A stretch of DNA of 64,000 bases from Corythucha ciliata (lineage: Eukaryota > Arthropoda > Insecta > Hemiptera > Tingidae), in the NCBI GenBank assembly GCA_038030265.1, contig CM075941.1:21390001-21454000 (forward strand), given 5' to 3'. Both the position numbers and the translations under genes were made by a program. The notes under the pieces are model-generated. The model was given only the letters and a program-made list of their open reading frames with translations, was not told the origin of the DNA and searched no databases. Below are positions 8,531-20,735 of this stretch, in pieces. The first letter of the stretch is position 1. The number at the start of each line of letters is the position of its first letter.

Positions 8531-11105
8531 TATCTATCTAATTCTTCTATTTTTATTTCATTTGATTGTTGGCATGACTGTAATCCGTCGATTGAGTTGT
8601 CATCATCCATTTGTCAGCTGAGCCCTTTATCAGAGCTGTAAGCCCTACACAAAACGTCCCGAATGGATCTCAGCGGGCACTGTGAAGTCAAATTCCCAAA
8701 CTGTTCAATTGCTTCCGCAGTTTACATTCCACCCTTGGCACCGGAGTCCTCTTGGAAGACTTGTAGACCAGGACCGAAGGAGCAGAGAGAATGCTTCAAA
8801 CCGCGGTTTGAACGCAAAAGGCGCGGTGAAGTGTCCCCCTAGAGCTGTTTTTATGAGACACCCGAATGCGTTGACCCCCCTCCCTTTCCAAAGATCAACG
8901 TTCATCGTCCGGCCCAAAAACTATATGCATTTATAATAAACGAGAATAAATCGGTCGAGTTTACAATGGACTCGTATTTTTTTTACGGCTTTCCAACTCA
9001 TTGCATAATAACGAAATATAGAGACGTTATTACTCAGGACGGTACCAGCTCCTGTTTTTGTACGATTTATCGTCTAATCGAATCGTTACAACCTAAATCC
9101 TGGGCTCAGAGCTTTCAAAAGTCTGTTGAAAGGCTAAAATAAAGCCGTTGGGCTCATTTAATTTAATTCAACTGATTCACTAAGTCGAAGAGAGACGCCT
9201 GTCACGATTGAACACGGCGGCAATTCGTTAAGACGAAAAAAAAAAAAAAATAAGTCCGGGAGTACAGAAAATTGACACCGTGAAGGGGCGATGAAGAGCG
9301 AAAAAAGAGTAGAACTATAAGGTGTCAGTTTGAACGAAAGGTGTCTGAGCGAGAAAAAAAAAACCGCTAAGTTTTAAATTTTGCGCATTTATATCTGTTC
9401 GATCGAGCGTGGCATTTAATGTCCGCACTCGTTAAAAACCCGCGATCCTGCGGGGGCGCGGAGCGCAACGACCGTTCGTATGTATAATTCCTTTTTCCTA
9501 TACACGCCTATTAAAACGGTGTCAATTAGACGAGATGAGAGTTCAACAAACAGTCGAATGACGTACCCCCCCCCCCCCTTATCGCTAAAGTCAGAAACGA
9601 GAGATACATAACCGTTGAAAGACATTTACAGGCTCTCAAAAAGGATTCACGAGGTGCCTGTTAACGGTCTGGGGAGTGAAGGTTGTATTAACGGTCAAAG
9701 TGGATTCAAAATCCTTTTCATGTGTTAATCAGCGGAGCACCTGTATAAAAGAATATTACAAGGTTGTTCTACATGAAAATCGTATTAAATTTGTCTTCTA
9801 TCGCCATTGAACTAAAGGGCACCATGACAGGGCGGAGAAGGTGGAAGGACTTTAATTGTATGCAAATAAATAAATTAACAGGCGCCAACAATTTTTCTGA
9901 TTGGTTTGACCCCTCTCTTCGGGAAGCGTCACAAAAATGTCACAGGGGGAACCCTGGGTCTTCATGGAAAAGGTTAAGAGGCACCACCCGCGCGGAATTG
10001 AATTTATCCAAAATGCCAATAATATTTCTTTTTTGTGTGAATTACGTACGTGCGCCATTAAGGGAAGAACGAGGCGAGGGAGAAAGATTTGGATGTCCAT
10101 TATAAGTGCTTTCAGAGGACAATACATTTGAATGGAATAGTGCCCTCAAAGTTCCGCTGTCGCCAGAATTTGGACTTTGAAGGTATACCGAGAGATACTC
10201 TCGAGAACTCTTTTCTTCTGTACATATACGATGGACGGTTGTGGTGGTCCGAATTCAGGCCCATTAGCAGTGTTGAGTTACGAGGATGATGATACCTGTG
10301 AAGAGGAGGAAGGGGGTCTAAAGAGTTCCTGATGCATAAACAAATATTTTGTACCCTTTATTCTTGTTCATTATTCCTATCCTCGAGCAAGGAATAAAAT
10401 AAAACTTGAAAGGGGTGAGTTTTAATCTTACCAAGTGGCAACAGGTTGATCCGAGCCACAATGGTCGTTGAGGGGACAAGGGGGGTTTTAGGGTGCGTAA
10501 TACACCTCGAGAGAAAATTGGCTTTAGTAACGGGGGATGACACTCTCATTGTCCGCCGCGTGGAAAAATAATGAGAGAAAGAAAAGGGGATGAAAATAGG
10601 TGATGGGTGCGGCGAGTGGGTGAGGTGGCTTAGACGAGACAAAAAAAATATCTTCGAGGGTCATTAACTTCCGCCAAAATTGAAGTAAAATGAACGCTAG
10701 GTTAGGGTTTCCCCCAATTTTATTTTTTTATGACCTTAACTGTGGAACAAAAGACCCTTGTGCGAATTAAGGAGGGGGAGGTGTGTGCCAAAAGTAATCA
10801 TAACCACTACGAATGGCGATTTATACATGAACTGAGGGCAATTCAACATTCAATTCTACTGACCGCGCGATCAGTAGATCACTAAATGTGATTTTTGCCA
10901 TCGTATAGGTCAGTTTTTGGGGCTTAAATACGCTGATCCAATACGAAAATTGAAGAATTACTGAGGCAGACAGTAGTTATCTGCCATGAAATTGCACATT
11001 TAGAGTTAGCTTGAGTCGATAAAGCCAGGGCTATGCAGGACAAATCAATCAAAGGCAATAAACCGTAGTTTTAGGGTTTGTATCCCTAGTTTGGTGTCTG
11101 AAATA
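8531..11105. other. Gene-free region
   Basis: No conserved protein or RNA gene is recognised. It contains an A run near 9237-9250, a C run near 9566-9577 and several 60-110-codon frames without domain signatures. A short piece with the word AGTAGATCAC near 10,870 and a purine-rich patch near 10,300 are unremarkable. Confidence 0.5.
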
Positions 11106-11109
11106 AGCC

Positions 11110-11312
11110 AGATTTTAGTGTCACTTTACTGCGTTGCATTTACAGCGCTACAATAATTGTGTTACATTTACTGCATCACACGCACTGCATTACACTCACA
11201 GCATTACACTTACTGCGACACACTTACTTCGTTACATTTACTGCGTTACACTCAGTGCGTTGCACTTACCACGATACACTTACTGCATTGCCTTTACAGC
11301 GCCACATTTACC
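11110..11312 (+). repeat. 14-bp minisatellite, array 1
   Basis: Units close to GTTACACTTACTGC follow each other head to tail with an almost constant 14-bp period, about 13 units with 1-4 changes each. The array opens with CTGCGTTGCATTTACAGCGC, nearly the same opening as array 2 at 12,215. Two frames read through it as repetitive Thr/Leu/His text and are not genes. Confidence 0.85.
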
Positions 11313-11339
11313 ATTTCTACCATTAGAGCATGTTTACTT

Positions 11340-12165
11340 TTTAACTGGGAATTAGTACATTACACAACGAGTGAGGAAAGAAGAATTCTACTCCCTCACG
11401 AGTTATGTACACTATTTTTCGCGCGTCAGTTTGCGCATTTATATCTATTTATACGTCCCACCACCTCTTCTTCTGTTCAGTGAGGTATAGTATATTTCAC
11501 AACGAGTGAAGAAAGCGTCACTTCACGCGCGACTTGTCTTTGGCGGTCGAGGCGAAGCCGAGTTCGTTAATTATTAACAATGAGCGCGAAAAGAGGCTCC
11601 TCACGAGTTGCGAACGTTATTTTTCGCTTGACCGACCGGGGCCGTAGTTAGAATTGTCGGGAAAAACTCACGTGAGGTGGTTGCTATGGCGGGATAGTAT
11701 TATTTCTGATGTAGCGTCCTTGGATCCCGCTTGCGGAATTTTTTCCCGACTGCTCGGAATAAGGCCCCAAGTGTGAGGCACTTCATCTCGACTCACTCCA
11801 AACATGTCACTCGTAACAGTGAAGGAAAGTACGTTTCGCGTGTCTAGCGTGTAAAGTTCGAGTTTACAGGCAAAAAACAACTGCAGGAAGTCGAGAGATA
11901 CACACCAGTGATGTAAAAACTTTACCCCACTGAAAAGTGCACACGAATGAAAATTGACTCGGTTTTTATTAGGCATATGTCAAAAGCTGGGTAGCCACGC
12001 GAAAAGTAGTGTACACAACTCGGTGAGCTGGTTTTTTTCAGCTCACTCGGCTGCGCCTCGAGAGCCAAACAAAACTCGCGTGCAAAATTCTACTTCCCTC
12101 ATTCGTTGTGTAATATACTATTGCCTGTAAACTCGAACTTCACACGCTGGTCACGCGAAAAAATT
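11340..12165. repeat. Inverted-repeat segment between the two 14-bp arrays
   Basis: The word CACAACGAGTGARGAAAG occurs at 11,363-11,380 and 11,498-11,515 and is inverted near 12,096-12,110. Text around it (CGAGGCG, AGCCGAGT and an ACGAGTTRTGTACACTA word) is also repeated in both orientations. A second inverted pair, containing AAGTTCGAGTTTACAGGC, lies at 11,838-11,872 and 12,122-12,157. This looks like a decayed non-coding transposon or a composite of several copies. No protein is recognised. Confidence 0.6.
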
Positions 12166-12214
12166 TAAAACACGCTGCGCTGAGCGTTTTGCTCTGCTAG
12201 GAAAATCCGGCTTT

Positions 12215-12430
12215 ACTGAGACACCCTTAGTGCGTTGCATTCACAGCGCTACATTTTCTGCGTTGCATTTACTGCATGGCACTCTCTGCGTTACACATAC
12301 TACGTTACACTTACTGAGTTACATTTACTGCGTTACATCTACTGTAACTTTACTTCGTTATATCTACTGCTTTACACTTACTGGGTTACATCCACTGTGT
12401 TGCACTTACTGCGCTACACAAACCTTTGCA
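12215..12430 (+). repeat. 14-bp minisatellite, array 2
   Basis: The unit (GTTACATTTACTGC and variants), orientation and opening words match array 1, with about 15 units and one short 11-bp unit. The two arrays lie 0.9 kb apart and probably arose by duplication of one locus. Confidence 0.85.
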
Positions 12431-12899
12431 ACTTGTCAATTTTCGTGAAAATTTCAATTTAAAATTAGACGAAACCGCGTTTCACATCTCATAATTTCTT
12501 GGCATGGACAATCCGGAAATTGTGACCGATTTTCGATCAGAGGAGTCTTTGAACCAAGGGCGGTTATGGGAACTCTCTCGGGGGGGGGGGGGGTAATCGG
12601 AACCCCTCACCATCCCCAAGTACACACCCACCACCTGCCCACTCCTCCACTCCCATGTGTATAGAGAGGGGGGGGGGGGAATTCTGCTGGCTGCCCCCCC
12701 CCCCTAGATCCGCCTATGCTTTGAACAGGTTTTATTTTATTTTTTTTTTTATTTTATATAAACGGGCTGATACCCAATTACAAGTATACCATGTGGGGCT
12801 TAAAATGTAAAATTCTCTACGGAAATTGCGAAAAACGATAATTCATGATATTAAGACAAATTATTAATTATCAGCTCAAATTAGTTGAAGTGATGATGA
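12431..12899. other. Gene-free spacer with long G and C runs
   Basis: Holds a G14 run at 12,580-12,593, a second G run near 12,668-12,679, a C run near 12,696-12,705 and a T-rich patch near 12,731-12,755. No gene is seen. Confidence 0.6.
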
Positions 12900-14195
12900 A
12901 GAAAATCACTAATAAAATCGCTGCTAAAATTAAGGCAAATCACGAGGCTAAAATTAAGGCAATGAAATTGACAAAAAGCGCCAATAAGCGGCTAAAATTC
13001 GACAAAAGGCTAATTCTCGGCCGAAATTAGAAAGAATTACTAATTAATTTGGGCCTAAAATTGAGTAAAATCGCTAATTCTCGGAAAAGTCTAGAACAAA
13101 CAAGAATTTGCGGAGACCGCTAATTTAGTAGATAGCTAAAATTGAGAGAAACCCTAATTCACGGCTAAAATTTAGGAAAACGCTGACTCGCGAAAATGGG
13201 AATCCGTGGCCTCTGAAGGCAACTTAAAACTGGGCGCTAATCCATAACTAAGAGTGGAGAAAAATTATAATGCAGATTTCCTGCCAATAATTGAGAAAAA
13301 TCACGCTGGCACGGCTAAAACTCTAGTTTGTTGCTCAAATTGAGGAAAAGTGCTAATGAGCTGCTGAAAAAGGCAAAACATCGCTATAATCAGCAGAAAA
13401 AAATCGCTTTCTAGGAATTAAAAACGCTGTTTCACATTTCGCTGCAAAAATTGAGGAACGCGCATAAAGTGCAGAAAAAAATTTAATATGCGGTTAAAAT
13501 TTAAACAATAGATAGACATTTATACTAATTCGCGGAAAAATTGCAGAAAAATAATTCATGGCTAGTTGAAGAAATTATAATTTTCGGCTGTGGTTGAAAG
13601 TACGCCAGTCCGAGGCATCTGCGTTTTGTTCGGGGCTAAGACTGAGAAAAACGCTTCCACGGATGAAAGTGAACAAAAAAAAGATAATGCGGGACAAAAA
13701 TGTTCAAAAATCCACTAATTTGCTGTTGATATTGAGAAAAATCACTACTAGCCCGCCTAAAATTTAGAGAAACGATAACTTTTGCCACTTTTTCTCAAAC
13801 TCGCTGTAAAAAAGGTAAAACATAGCTATAAGTTGCAGCAAAAATTGAGGAAAACTCCAATTCGCGGCCAAAATTGAGGAAACTCACTAATTCGTGGATA
13901 AATTGTGTAGAAAAAGCTATCATTCGTGGGTAAAATTGAAAGTATTCAAATTTTCGACTGTTAGTGAAAATACGCAGATTTGCGGATTCTGAAGGCAACT
14001 TTGTGGCTAAAATTGAGAAAAACCGCGAATTCATGGCAAAATAAGTGTAAAAACATCCGCTACTTTCCGATTAAAATTGAGAAAATATCCAATTTGCGGC
14101 TTAAATTGAGCACAAACTCTAATTGGCGGATAGGATGTATAAATACCTAGAACTCGTGGCTAAATTAAGGGGAAATCCATAATTTGATGCTACGT
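12900..14195 (-). repeat. Degenerate tandem array, family A (minus orientation)
   Basis: The units GCTAAAATTGAG, AAAAACGCTAATTCGCGG and variants recur at about 30 bp for 1.3 kb. This is the reverse complement of the family A arrays at 3.1 and 55.6 kb. Copies are strongly diverged, with insertions of unrelated short text. Confidence 0.8.
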
Positions 14196-14850
14196 AATAA
14201 TTTTATTTCTTGCTTATTTAGTGACTCAAGGGGTCTCATAGAGATTTCCGCCCCGGGCCCCGATAGGTGTCGGTCCGCCAGTGTTCAAGATGTCCTCTTC
14301 TTGAAAATGAAGGGCACAAACTTTGTCTTTGAGAGTTAAATCCTGTTCGGCTTGTGGGGTTGCAGAATTCCATCTAGTTAGTTGATCCTACGAACATTTT
14401 TCATAAATCAAAAACCAAAGCATCATAGGCATTAGGGAGACGTGGGCGGTGGGGGTCTGCGGGATAGGGCTTCAGTTTCCATATATTATAGACGTCATCG
14501 GGAGGTAACAAGGGGGGGAATGGAAGCAAGAGCCCAAAAATGAACACAAATAACATAGATTTTGGTATAGGTGGTCTGAAACAGCAGGTTTGTTCCAACA
14601 TCCCCTAGAACTATAGTTGAAACACACTCTAAAGAAACTTAGAAATCATTAAAACCAATTTGTTCTGCTTGTAATTTGTTCCGGTTAATTTGTGTATCAT
14701 TTCCAGAGATTATGATTGGCTGCTGAGGGCAAATGCCCCAGGCAGACGTTCATATTCGTACTCAGCTCATCATTATTTCTACCCAATGGAGCTAGTTTCA
14801 TGACTATGTTCTTCCGGTTGACTGGGACTGTCGTCAGCTCTCGGTCGGGA
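14196..14850. other. Gene-free spacer
   Basis: Unique-looking DNA between array A and the 14.9-kb hairpin. No conserved protein is seen; a 66-codon minus-strand frame at 14,401-14,601 has no recognisable domain. Confidence 0.5.
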
Positions 14851-14853
14851 ATT

Positions 14854-15330
14854 CCTAATTTACTGACCCTGAGTTGTCTTTACTGATCAGATACTTAAAA
14901 TGCTCAGATTTTCCTCAGAGTGGTTTCTCTACTGACCAGGTACTGGTAATGGCTCGAATCAACCTAAACTTTTGCATACGGTTTTACGCGTGGGTCAATA
15001 CGACTTGCCCTGAAATTCAATCCCGATCGGTTGAGGGAAACTCGGGAAATCCTACTGACCAGGTACTTACAATTGTCGTTTTGGCCAAAGAGTAAATCGT
15101 ATGCCAAATTTCAGCTTGATCCGAGCATTTCAAGTTTCCGGTCAGTAGAGAAAACCCTGGTCAGTAAATTAGACACTCCCGGATTTTCCCGAGTTTGCCG
15201 GAAGCCAGTTGAGATCAAATTTTAGGGCGAGTCGTATTGACCCACGCGTAAGTTGTTTGCGAAATTTCAGCTCGTACCGTGCATTGTAAGTACCCGGTCA
15301 GTAGAGATAACTCTGGGTCAGTAAATTAGG
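14854..15330. repeat. 477-bp hairpin-forming repeat
   Basis: The left half (14,854-15,090) and right half (15,095-15,330) are inverted copies. Shared words include CCTAATTTACTGACC at the outer ends, GCGTGGGTCAATACGACT, and CTCGGGAAA near the centre. Each half also repeats the motif CTACTGACC, R, GGTAC internally, so the element is both tandem and inverted. It carries no protein and may be a foldback-type or MITE-like element. No target duplication was identified. Confidence 0.7.
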
Positions 15331-16640
15331 CACTCTCCTCTCCATCTAACAGTGATGTAACAGGCCGTGCTTAGATTAAAGTGGTATTTCAGAAAATGAG
15401 CTCACAGTGACTTTTAATTCACACAATCATGTTAAATTGCCTTGACATTTAAAAAAAGTTTTAAAAATCACTGAGGGATTTTAGTGCGTGTCACTGTCAC
15501 GTGCCGGTCTAGTATAAATTGGTCCCTAGAAATGGGGAACTTGCATGAATCTCAGATTGGGTAGAAAAGCATACCGGTGATTTGACCCGTGAACTGAAGG
15601 ATAACAACGGAAGTTGCAACCCGATTGGTGCGTTTTAAGATTTTTAAAAAAGGTTCAAAGTTCTTCAGAAGAGGATGGATGGTGCGAGGGGAAATGACGT
15701 AAATACTTACTTGTGAAGCATTTGAGGGAACTCTAAAATTGTTTGTTTACAAATAACATGAAAAATTCCCCCCATTAAACTCGTCTAACCCCCTCTTCCC
15801 CGCATCATCCATTTCAATAAGTAAGTTTTTACGTAATCGAACCCCCACTCAAAATTTTTAAAAATTCCCTAAAAAAACATCCTTGACTTATTTCAAAGTT
15901 TAATGTGAGCAATAGACTTGTGGAAGAGCCCTCTTTAAGCAACACCAACTTTTGAAAAATGTGCAAGTTCCCCATTGTGAGAATAATATTTTTATTTTTG
16001 CCGAACAAAATTGTCACGTCTCTATTTTCACTTTTCGTCACTATTTAGAGTGAATCAAGCTTAAACTGGCATTACCGACAATTCCAACGTTTCCTGGCAA
16101 GAAGAAGTTTGAAAAACCTTACTTTTGGTATTTTGAAGAGAGGGGTGCTGCTTTTATTTTCCTCCCTCAGTATTTTCCTGTTATTATGGTACCCAGTTGT
16201 ACACTGAGGTACACTGCAGGTCATATTTCTATGAAATACAGAAACTTAATGATTATAATGAGTAATAATAGCGAAAATAACAAAATAAAACCAACTTTCC
16301 CTAATTTTTACACCGTAACGATTACATTAATAGACGCGCTGTCAGAGGTAGCGACCTCTGGCGCGAGCGAAACTCGGAACTTTCCTTGAAACCGCTGTTT
16401 TGTACAATGATAAGAGAAGAGTGAAGCAACTTGGTATCTATACAACTTTGGGCGTCGCCGGTGGACAACTCTGTTGCCTTTCAGCCCTTTTGCGCCGGCC
16501 CTACTGATAAAAAGTGGCGCTTGACCTGCCTCTGACAATGAGTCAGTCAGTCAGTAGACTAACCAGCGTGTTGTGCATGCGAAAAAAGAAAAAGAAGATT
16601 CGCGGGATCACAGCAAGCTTACGCCCACTCCACCCCTTCG
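15331..16640. other. Gene-free spacer
   Basis: No gene or clear repeat is recognised. An intact copy of the word GGTAGCGACCTCTGGCGC near 16,347 and a TCAGTCAGTCAG repeat near 16,541 are isolated. Confidence 0.5.
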
Positions 16641-18080
16641 TCATTTTGAAGTGCGGTATTCGGTCCGAAAGCTATGGGTAGTCCACGTGAAGGCAGCACT
16701 TTTGGAAACGATTTGGCGGTGAAGGCACTTCAAAAGGGGAACCAGAACAGTGGCATTCCTGAGACAGCAGTGGAATTTAGCGCTGTTGGGTAGAACGACA
16801 ACAAAATTTCGCAAATTTAGCTCTTGAAAGAACACTTCTCGCGGATTTGGCTCTGAACATAACCAATTTCACGCGTAAGGCGCTTCAAAAAAACAATGTC
16901 GCGTGGGTTTAGTAACTGAAACCCCCAATTTTCAAGGTTTGGTTCTTCAAGAAACTCAATTTTGTGAGATTCCATCTTGAAAAAACGATTTTCGCTCTGA
17001 CTATAATCGATTCCACGCATTTGACTCTTCAAAAAGTCAATTTCGCGGGGTTGAGCGATTGAAAAAAAACAATTTCGTGGGTTGACTTGGCTGTTAAAAA
17101 AGTTGATTTGACAGCTTTGGCTCTTCAAACACTTTGTGAGTTTCGCTCTTTAAAAAAACGCGGGTTTCGATGTGAACGTCGTCAATTTTACGCGTTAAGT
17201 GCAGGGTTTAGTAAGTTAGCAGTTAAGGCCCGTATTCATAGTTGTCACTCAGGCTAAGTATTTACTTATTTCGACTCATAACAGATGATTCACTAATTAA
17301 GACGACCGATTTGGAGTTGCTTAAGCAAATACCCAGCTTGAGTGACGACAATGAAGACGGCCCCAACTATATCATTGAAACAAAAAAATGAAAATCAATG
17401 AGTTTGGCTCTTCCAGAAAATGAATTTTGTGGGTTTCCACCTTCAAGAAACCAATTTGGTGGGCTATTCAAAAAATCACGTGGCTTTGGCTCTTTCCATG
17501 TCTTTAGGCCCGTGTGACAAGTCGTTCCTCGAAATTTCCTCAACCTCAAGCTCCCTCCCAAACTGGAAAAATTATAAAATAACATGTGAATCTACCTAGT
17601 TAGTTGTGAGTTAGGGGGGGTCAAGTTTGTGAAGAAGGTTGGAGTCGAGGAAAGACTTGGCACACGGGCCTTAGTCTGTGAGAAATCAATTTTCAGGTGT
17701 TGCTTCTCCTCCAAGATACCAATTTCGTGTGGTTGAGCGTTCGAAAAATCAAATTTCGTGGCGTGAGTTTAGATATTGAAAAAACTTGTGGATTTAGCTC
17801 TGAATAAAACAAATTGTACAAGTATGACTCTTCAAACCCCAATTTCACGGGGAGTTTTTGTTAAAAAAAAAAAAAAACAACAATTTTGTGAGTTCGTCTT
17901 TTTCAGATATTTAATTTCGTTGTTCACCTTCAAGAAACCCATTTCGCTGGCCTGTTCTTTAAAACAAGTCAAATTTCGCGGATTTGGCTAATCTAAAAAT
18001 CAATTTGGCGGCTTTCGCTCTTCAAAAACACAATTTAAAGGGTTTGGCTCTTGCAGAAAATCAATTTCAATTCGAAACAC
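16641..18080 (+). repeat. Degenerate tandem array, family B (plus orientation)
   Basis: About 28-31-bp units contain TTTGGCTCTTTCAAAAA followed by CCAATTTCGCGGG. Individual copies vary in length and wording, with some unrelated insertions (for example 17,170-17,390). An A run sits at about 17,863-17,877. Five or more further blocks of the same family lie to the right. Confidence 0.8.
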
Positions 18081-20735
18081 AAACGCCCCCTTCCCTATAC
18101 ACCCTTCATTCTCTTTTGAACTTATGAATACGCTCGTAAATACCCTGAGGTCAGATACCCGCGTGTGCGTAATTTCTTTTCATGCAATACGCTATGACCC
18201 CTTCCCTACTCCATCAAGCTTACCACCCTTTTTTTGCCAACAAAAACTAGGTTACAATTATGTAAATTTTTTGCGGGGAGGAAAAGTAAAAAATGGGATT
18301 TATGGGCGTATGAAGAAGGTCGGGGGACGTTGAGGCAGGGAAACGAAAGTCCGGAAATGCAGCTGGTTGATTTCCCTTATAGCATAGTAGTAGGATAGTA
18401 GTAGTAGACCAAAAGGAACTCGATAAATCAGACTTCAATTCTTCTCTTCCTTTCCGTTTTTTGTCTTCCCTCCCACCCTCTTACCCGCTGCCACCAATAC
18501 TTTTTTCACCCCATTGCTATTGTCAACTCCGGTATGGTTGAATAGGCAGGGTATCGGGGGGAAAGAGCTTTAAGGATTACCATGAGTCAAGCATGTACTC
18601 TTACACGACAGAAAAAAAGTCGGTTTCCCTTTAAAGAAGAAAAAAAAAAAAAAAAAACAACGTAAAAACAACTAAAATAACAGGAAGCTATCAATATAGG
18701 ACCTTTACTTAAACTAATAAGAAGCAATTGCAGCTGAAACTATGGGAAGAATATTTTCGAGTTTTATCGGGTTGGCTGTCAAGTGGGTCGTGGATGGTGG
18801 GGTGGGGGCTGTATCTACTATTCCGACCTGGTCAATTTCCATGATTACCCATATGAAGTCTGCGGAATGAAAAGGAGAGGGTGAAGTGCGGTGCACGATG
18901 TTCCCAAAGTAAAAACAAGGCCAATTTATAATCGATTTTCCGGAAAATTTTATTAATCGCGGTGGAAGTGGAACTTGTGCCAGAGAGTCACCGAAACTGT
19001 CTCTTGTTCTTGCCGCGTATCTATGAATAGTAATAGGGAGAGGTGGAGGGGGGCAATGTTTATCTCTACCCTCTCAACCTTGTTATACCCGAAGCATTTT
19101 AACTAGCGCTTTTGTAGGTGATGAAAATGTTCGAGGGTCTCGCCGCCAAGTCGTTCCCAGAAATTCGCGCCCTTTTGCGAAGCTTATACAGTTCATCGTC
19201 CTTTTCAAATCCTGCCTTCTCCCCTCCTCACAACCAAAACAACCTGTGGTAAACCTTAATTTATTGAAATATATGCTGTGATTCTATATTTAGACGGAAA
19301 ATAATTAATTAAAACATTCTCGGAATTCTGTAGGCTAGCGCGAACTTGTATGTTATTTTTTTAAGGCGAAGACTTTAATTTGTTAAATAAGGAAACAGGT
19401 GGGGGGGGGGAGTCGAAAATTGTACCAGACTTTGCGAGTTTCTACAATCCGCATTCACGTGCCCCTGTCGCGAGGCCTGAAAGAGCGTCATTAGCATTAT
19501 TCATTTACTACTTTCGCAAGTTGCTCCGCAGGACTAAAACAATCAAATTTATGCTGCCTCTCCTTGAAAAAAAAAGAAGAAGAAAAAAAACAGACATTTC
19601 CCATTCTAGTGATTACGCTTTTGATTACCTCTCGGATTGCTGGAAAACTGTTTACAGTTTGAAAACTTGATAGCCTTTAAAAGGACAATAGCCTCCGTAC
19701 TCAAAGCTCATTTCAAGAGCCCTTTGTATGAATAGATAAGGTGATTTCCCTATAGCATCATCGTCGCATTCAATTCTACCCCATTTAGTCCGTCGAAGGG
19801 ATGGCTGGCAGCGGAGAGGGAGGGTGGATGTTGCGTTTTGATAAGAATCCTACTTTTGACCCAGATTTCCCAACATGAAAATGTCGTATTTTTCCTTCCA
19901 TTGTAAAACAACGATTTGTATTGATTATTTTAGGGACGGACAATAATTAGGGGGATTGCAGTGCAGAACCGGTGACGACAGAGGTATGCCAAAAAAAATG
20001 TGCCGTTTTGTTGTCTACTCGTGCACTCAATTTTGTTTGTTATTTTTTTAAAATGGCACTAAAATTGTACCGTGCTTGCTCTATCTTTCGCTTTCCTAAA
20101 CTGTTGTGTTTTGTCTTTCTTCAGCATTTCGTCCTTTTCTTGGTATTTCTCGCTAACGAGCAGAATGAAAAGATTTTTTCCTCCTTAAATTAATTACAAC
20201 GTTCTTTTTTAATGAAATTAGTACGCCCATTTACAGGCACTGTCTTCATTTCTTACGTAAACTGTTTTAAAAAAGATATTAATTTAATTATGCACGAAAC
20301 TCATCATTTTTCACTGTTGTAAATAACACACTCACACACGAACACTGTTGTTTTTTGCGATTGGAAGAGGAGTCTTGTTTCCTTTTCGTGCATGCTTTAC
20401 TACTTAACAATTAATTGTGGTGTTATGAGGTTGGTGTAGGTGGGGGGTGGAGTGAGGTGAAGGTAAATAAGGTGAGTAAAGGTAAATGTGAGTATTTCTT
20501 GATTTTTAGCATCTTCATGGTGCAACATTGTATCAAGTAGATTCGATGTGAAGGTGGTAATGTGAAATGTCGTGGGGGTGTAGCGAAAACTGTGAATTTA
20601 GAGCTAATGGTGATAGGAGTACTAATCGGTTTTAGCATGCGCAATTGACGGCGAATAGTGAAAGTCTCATGATGGGGGTTGCCATTCGATTTAAGTACAC
20701 ACTGGCTAATGACACTTGGCTAATGCCAAAATACT
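18081..20735. other. Gene-free region
   Basis: No conserved coding region. It includes an A run near 18,639-18,657, a G run near 19,399-19,409 and A/G-rich patches. A minus-strand 60-codon frame at 18,714-18,896 and a 96-codon frame at 19,380-19,670 lack domains and are probably chance. Confidence 0.5.

Noticed and set aside
11134..11483. Two overlapping frames of 73 and 108 codons with repetitive Thr/His/Leu text
   Set aside because: They are translations of the 14-bp minisatellite; the second array gives the same kind of frames.
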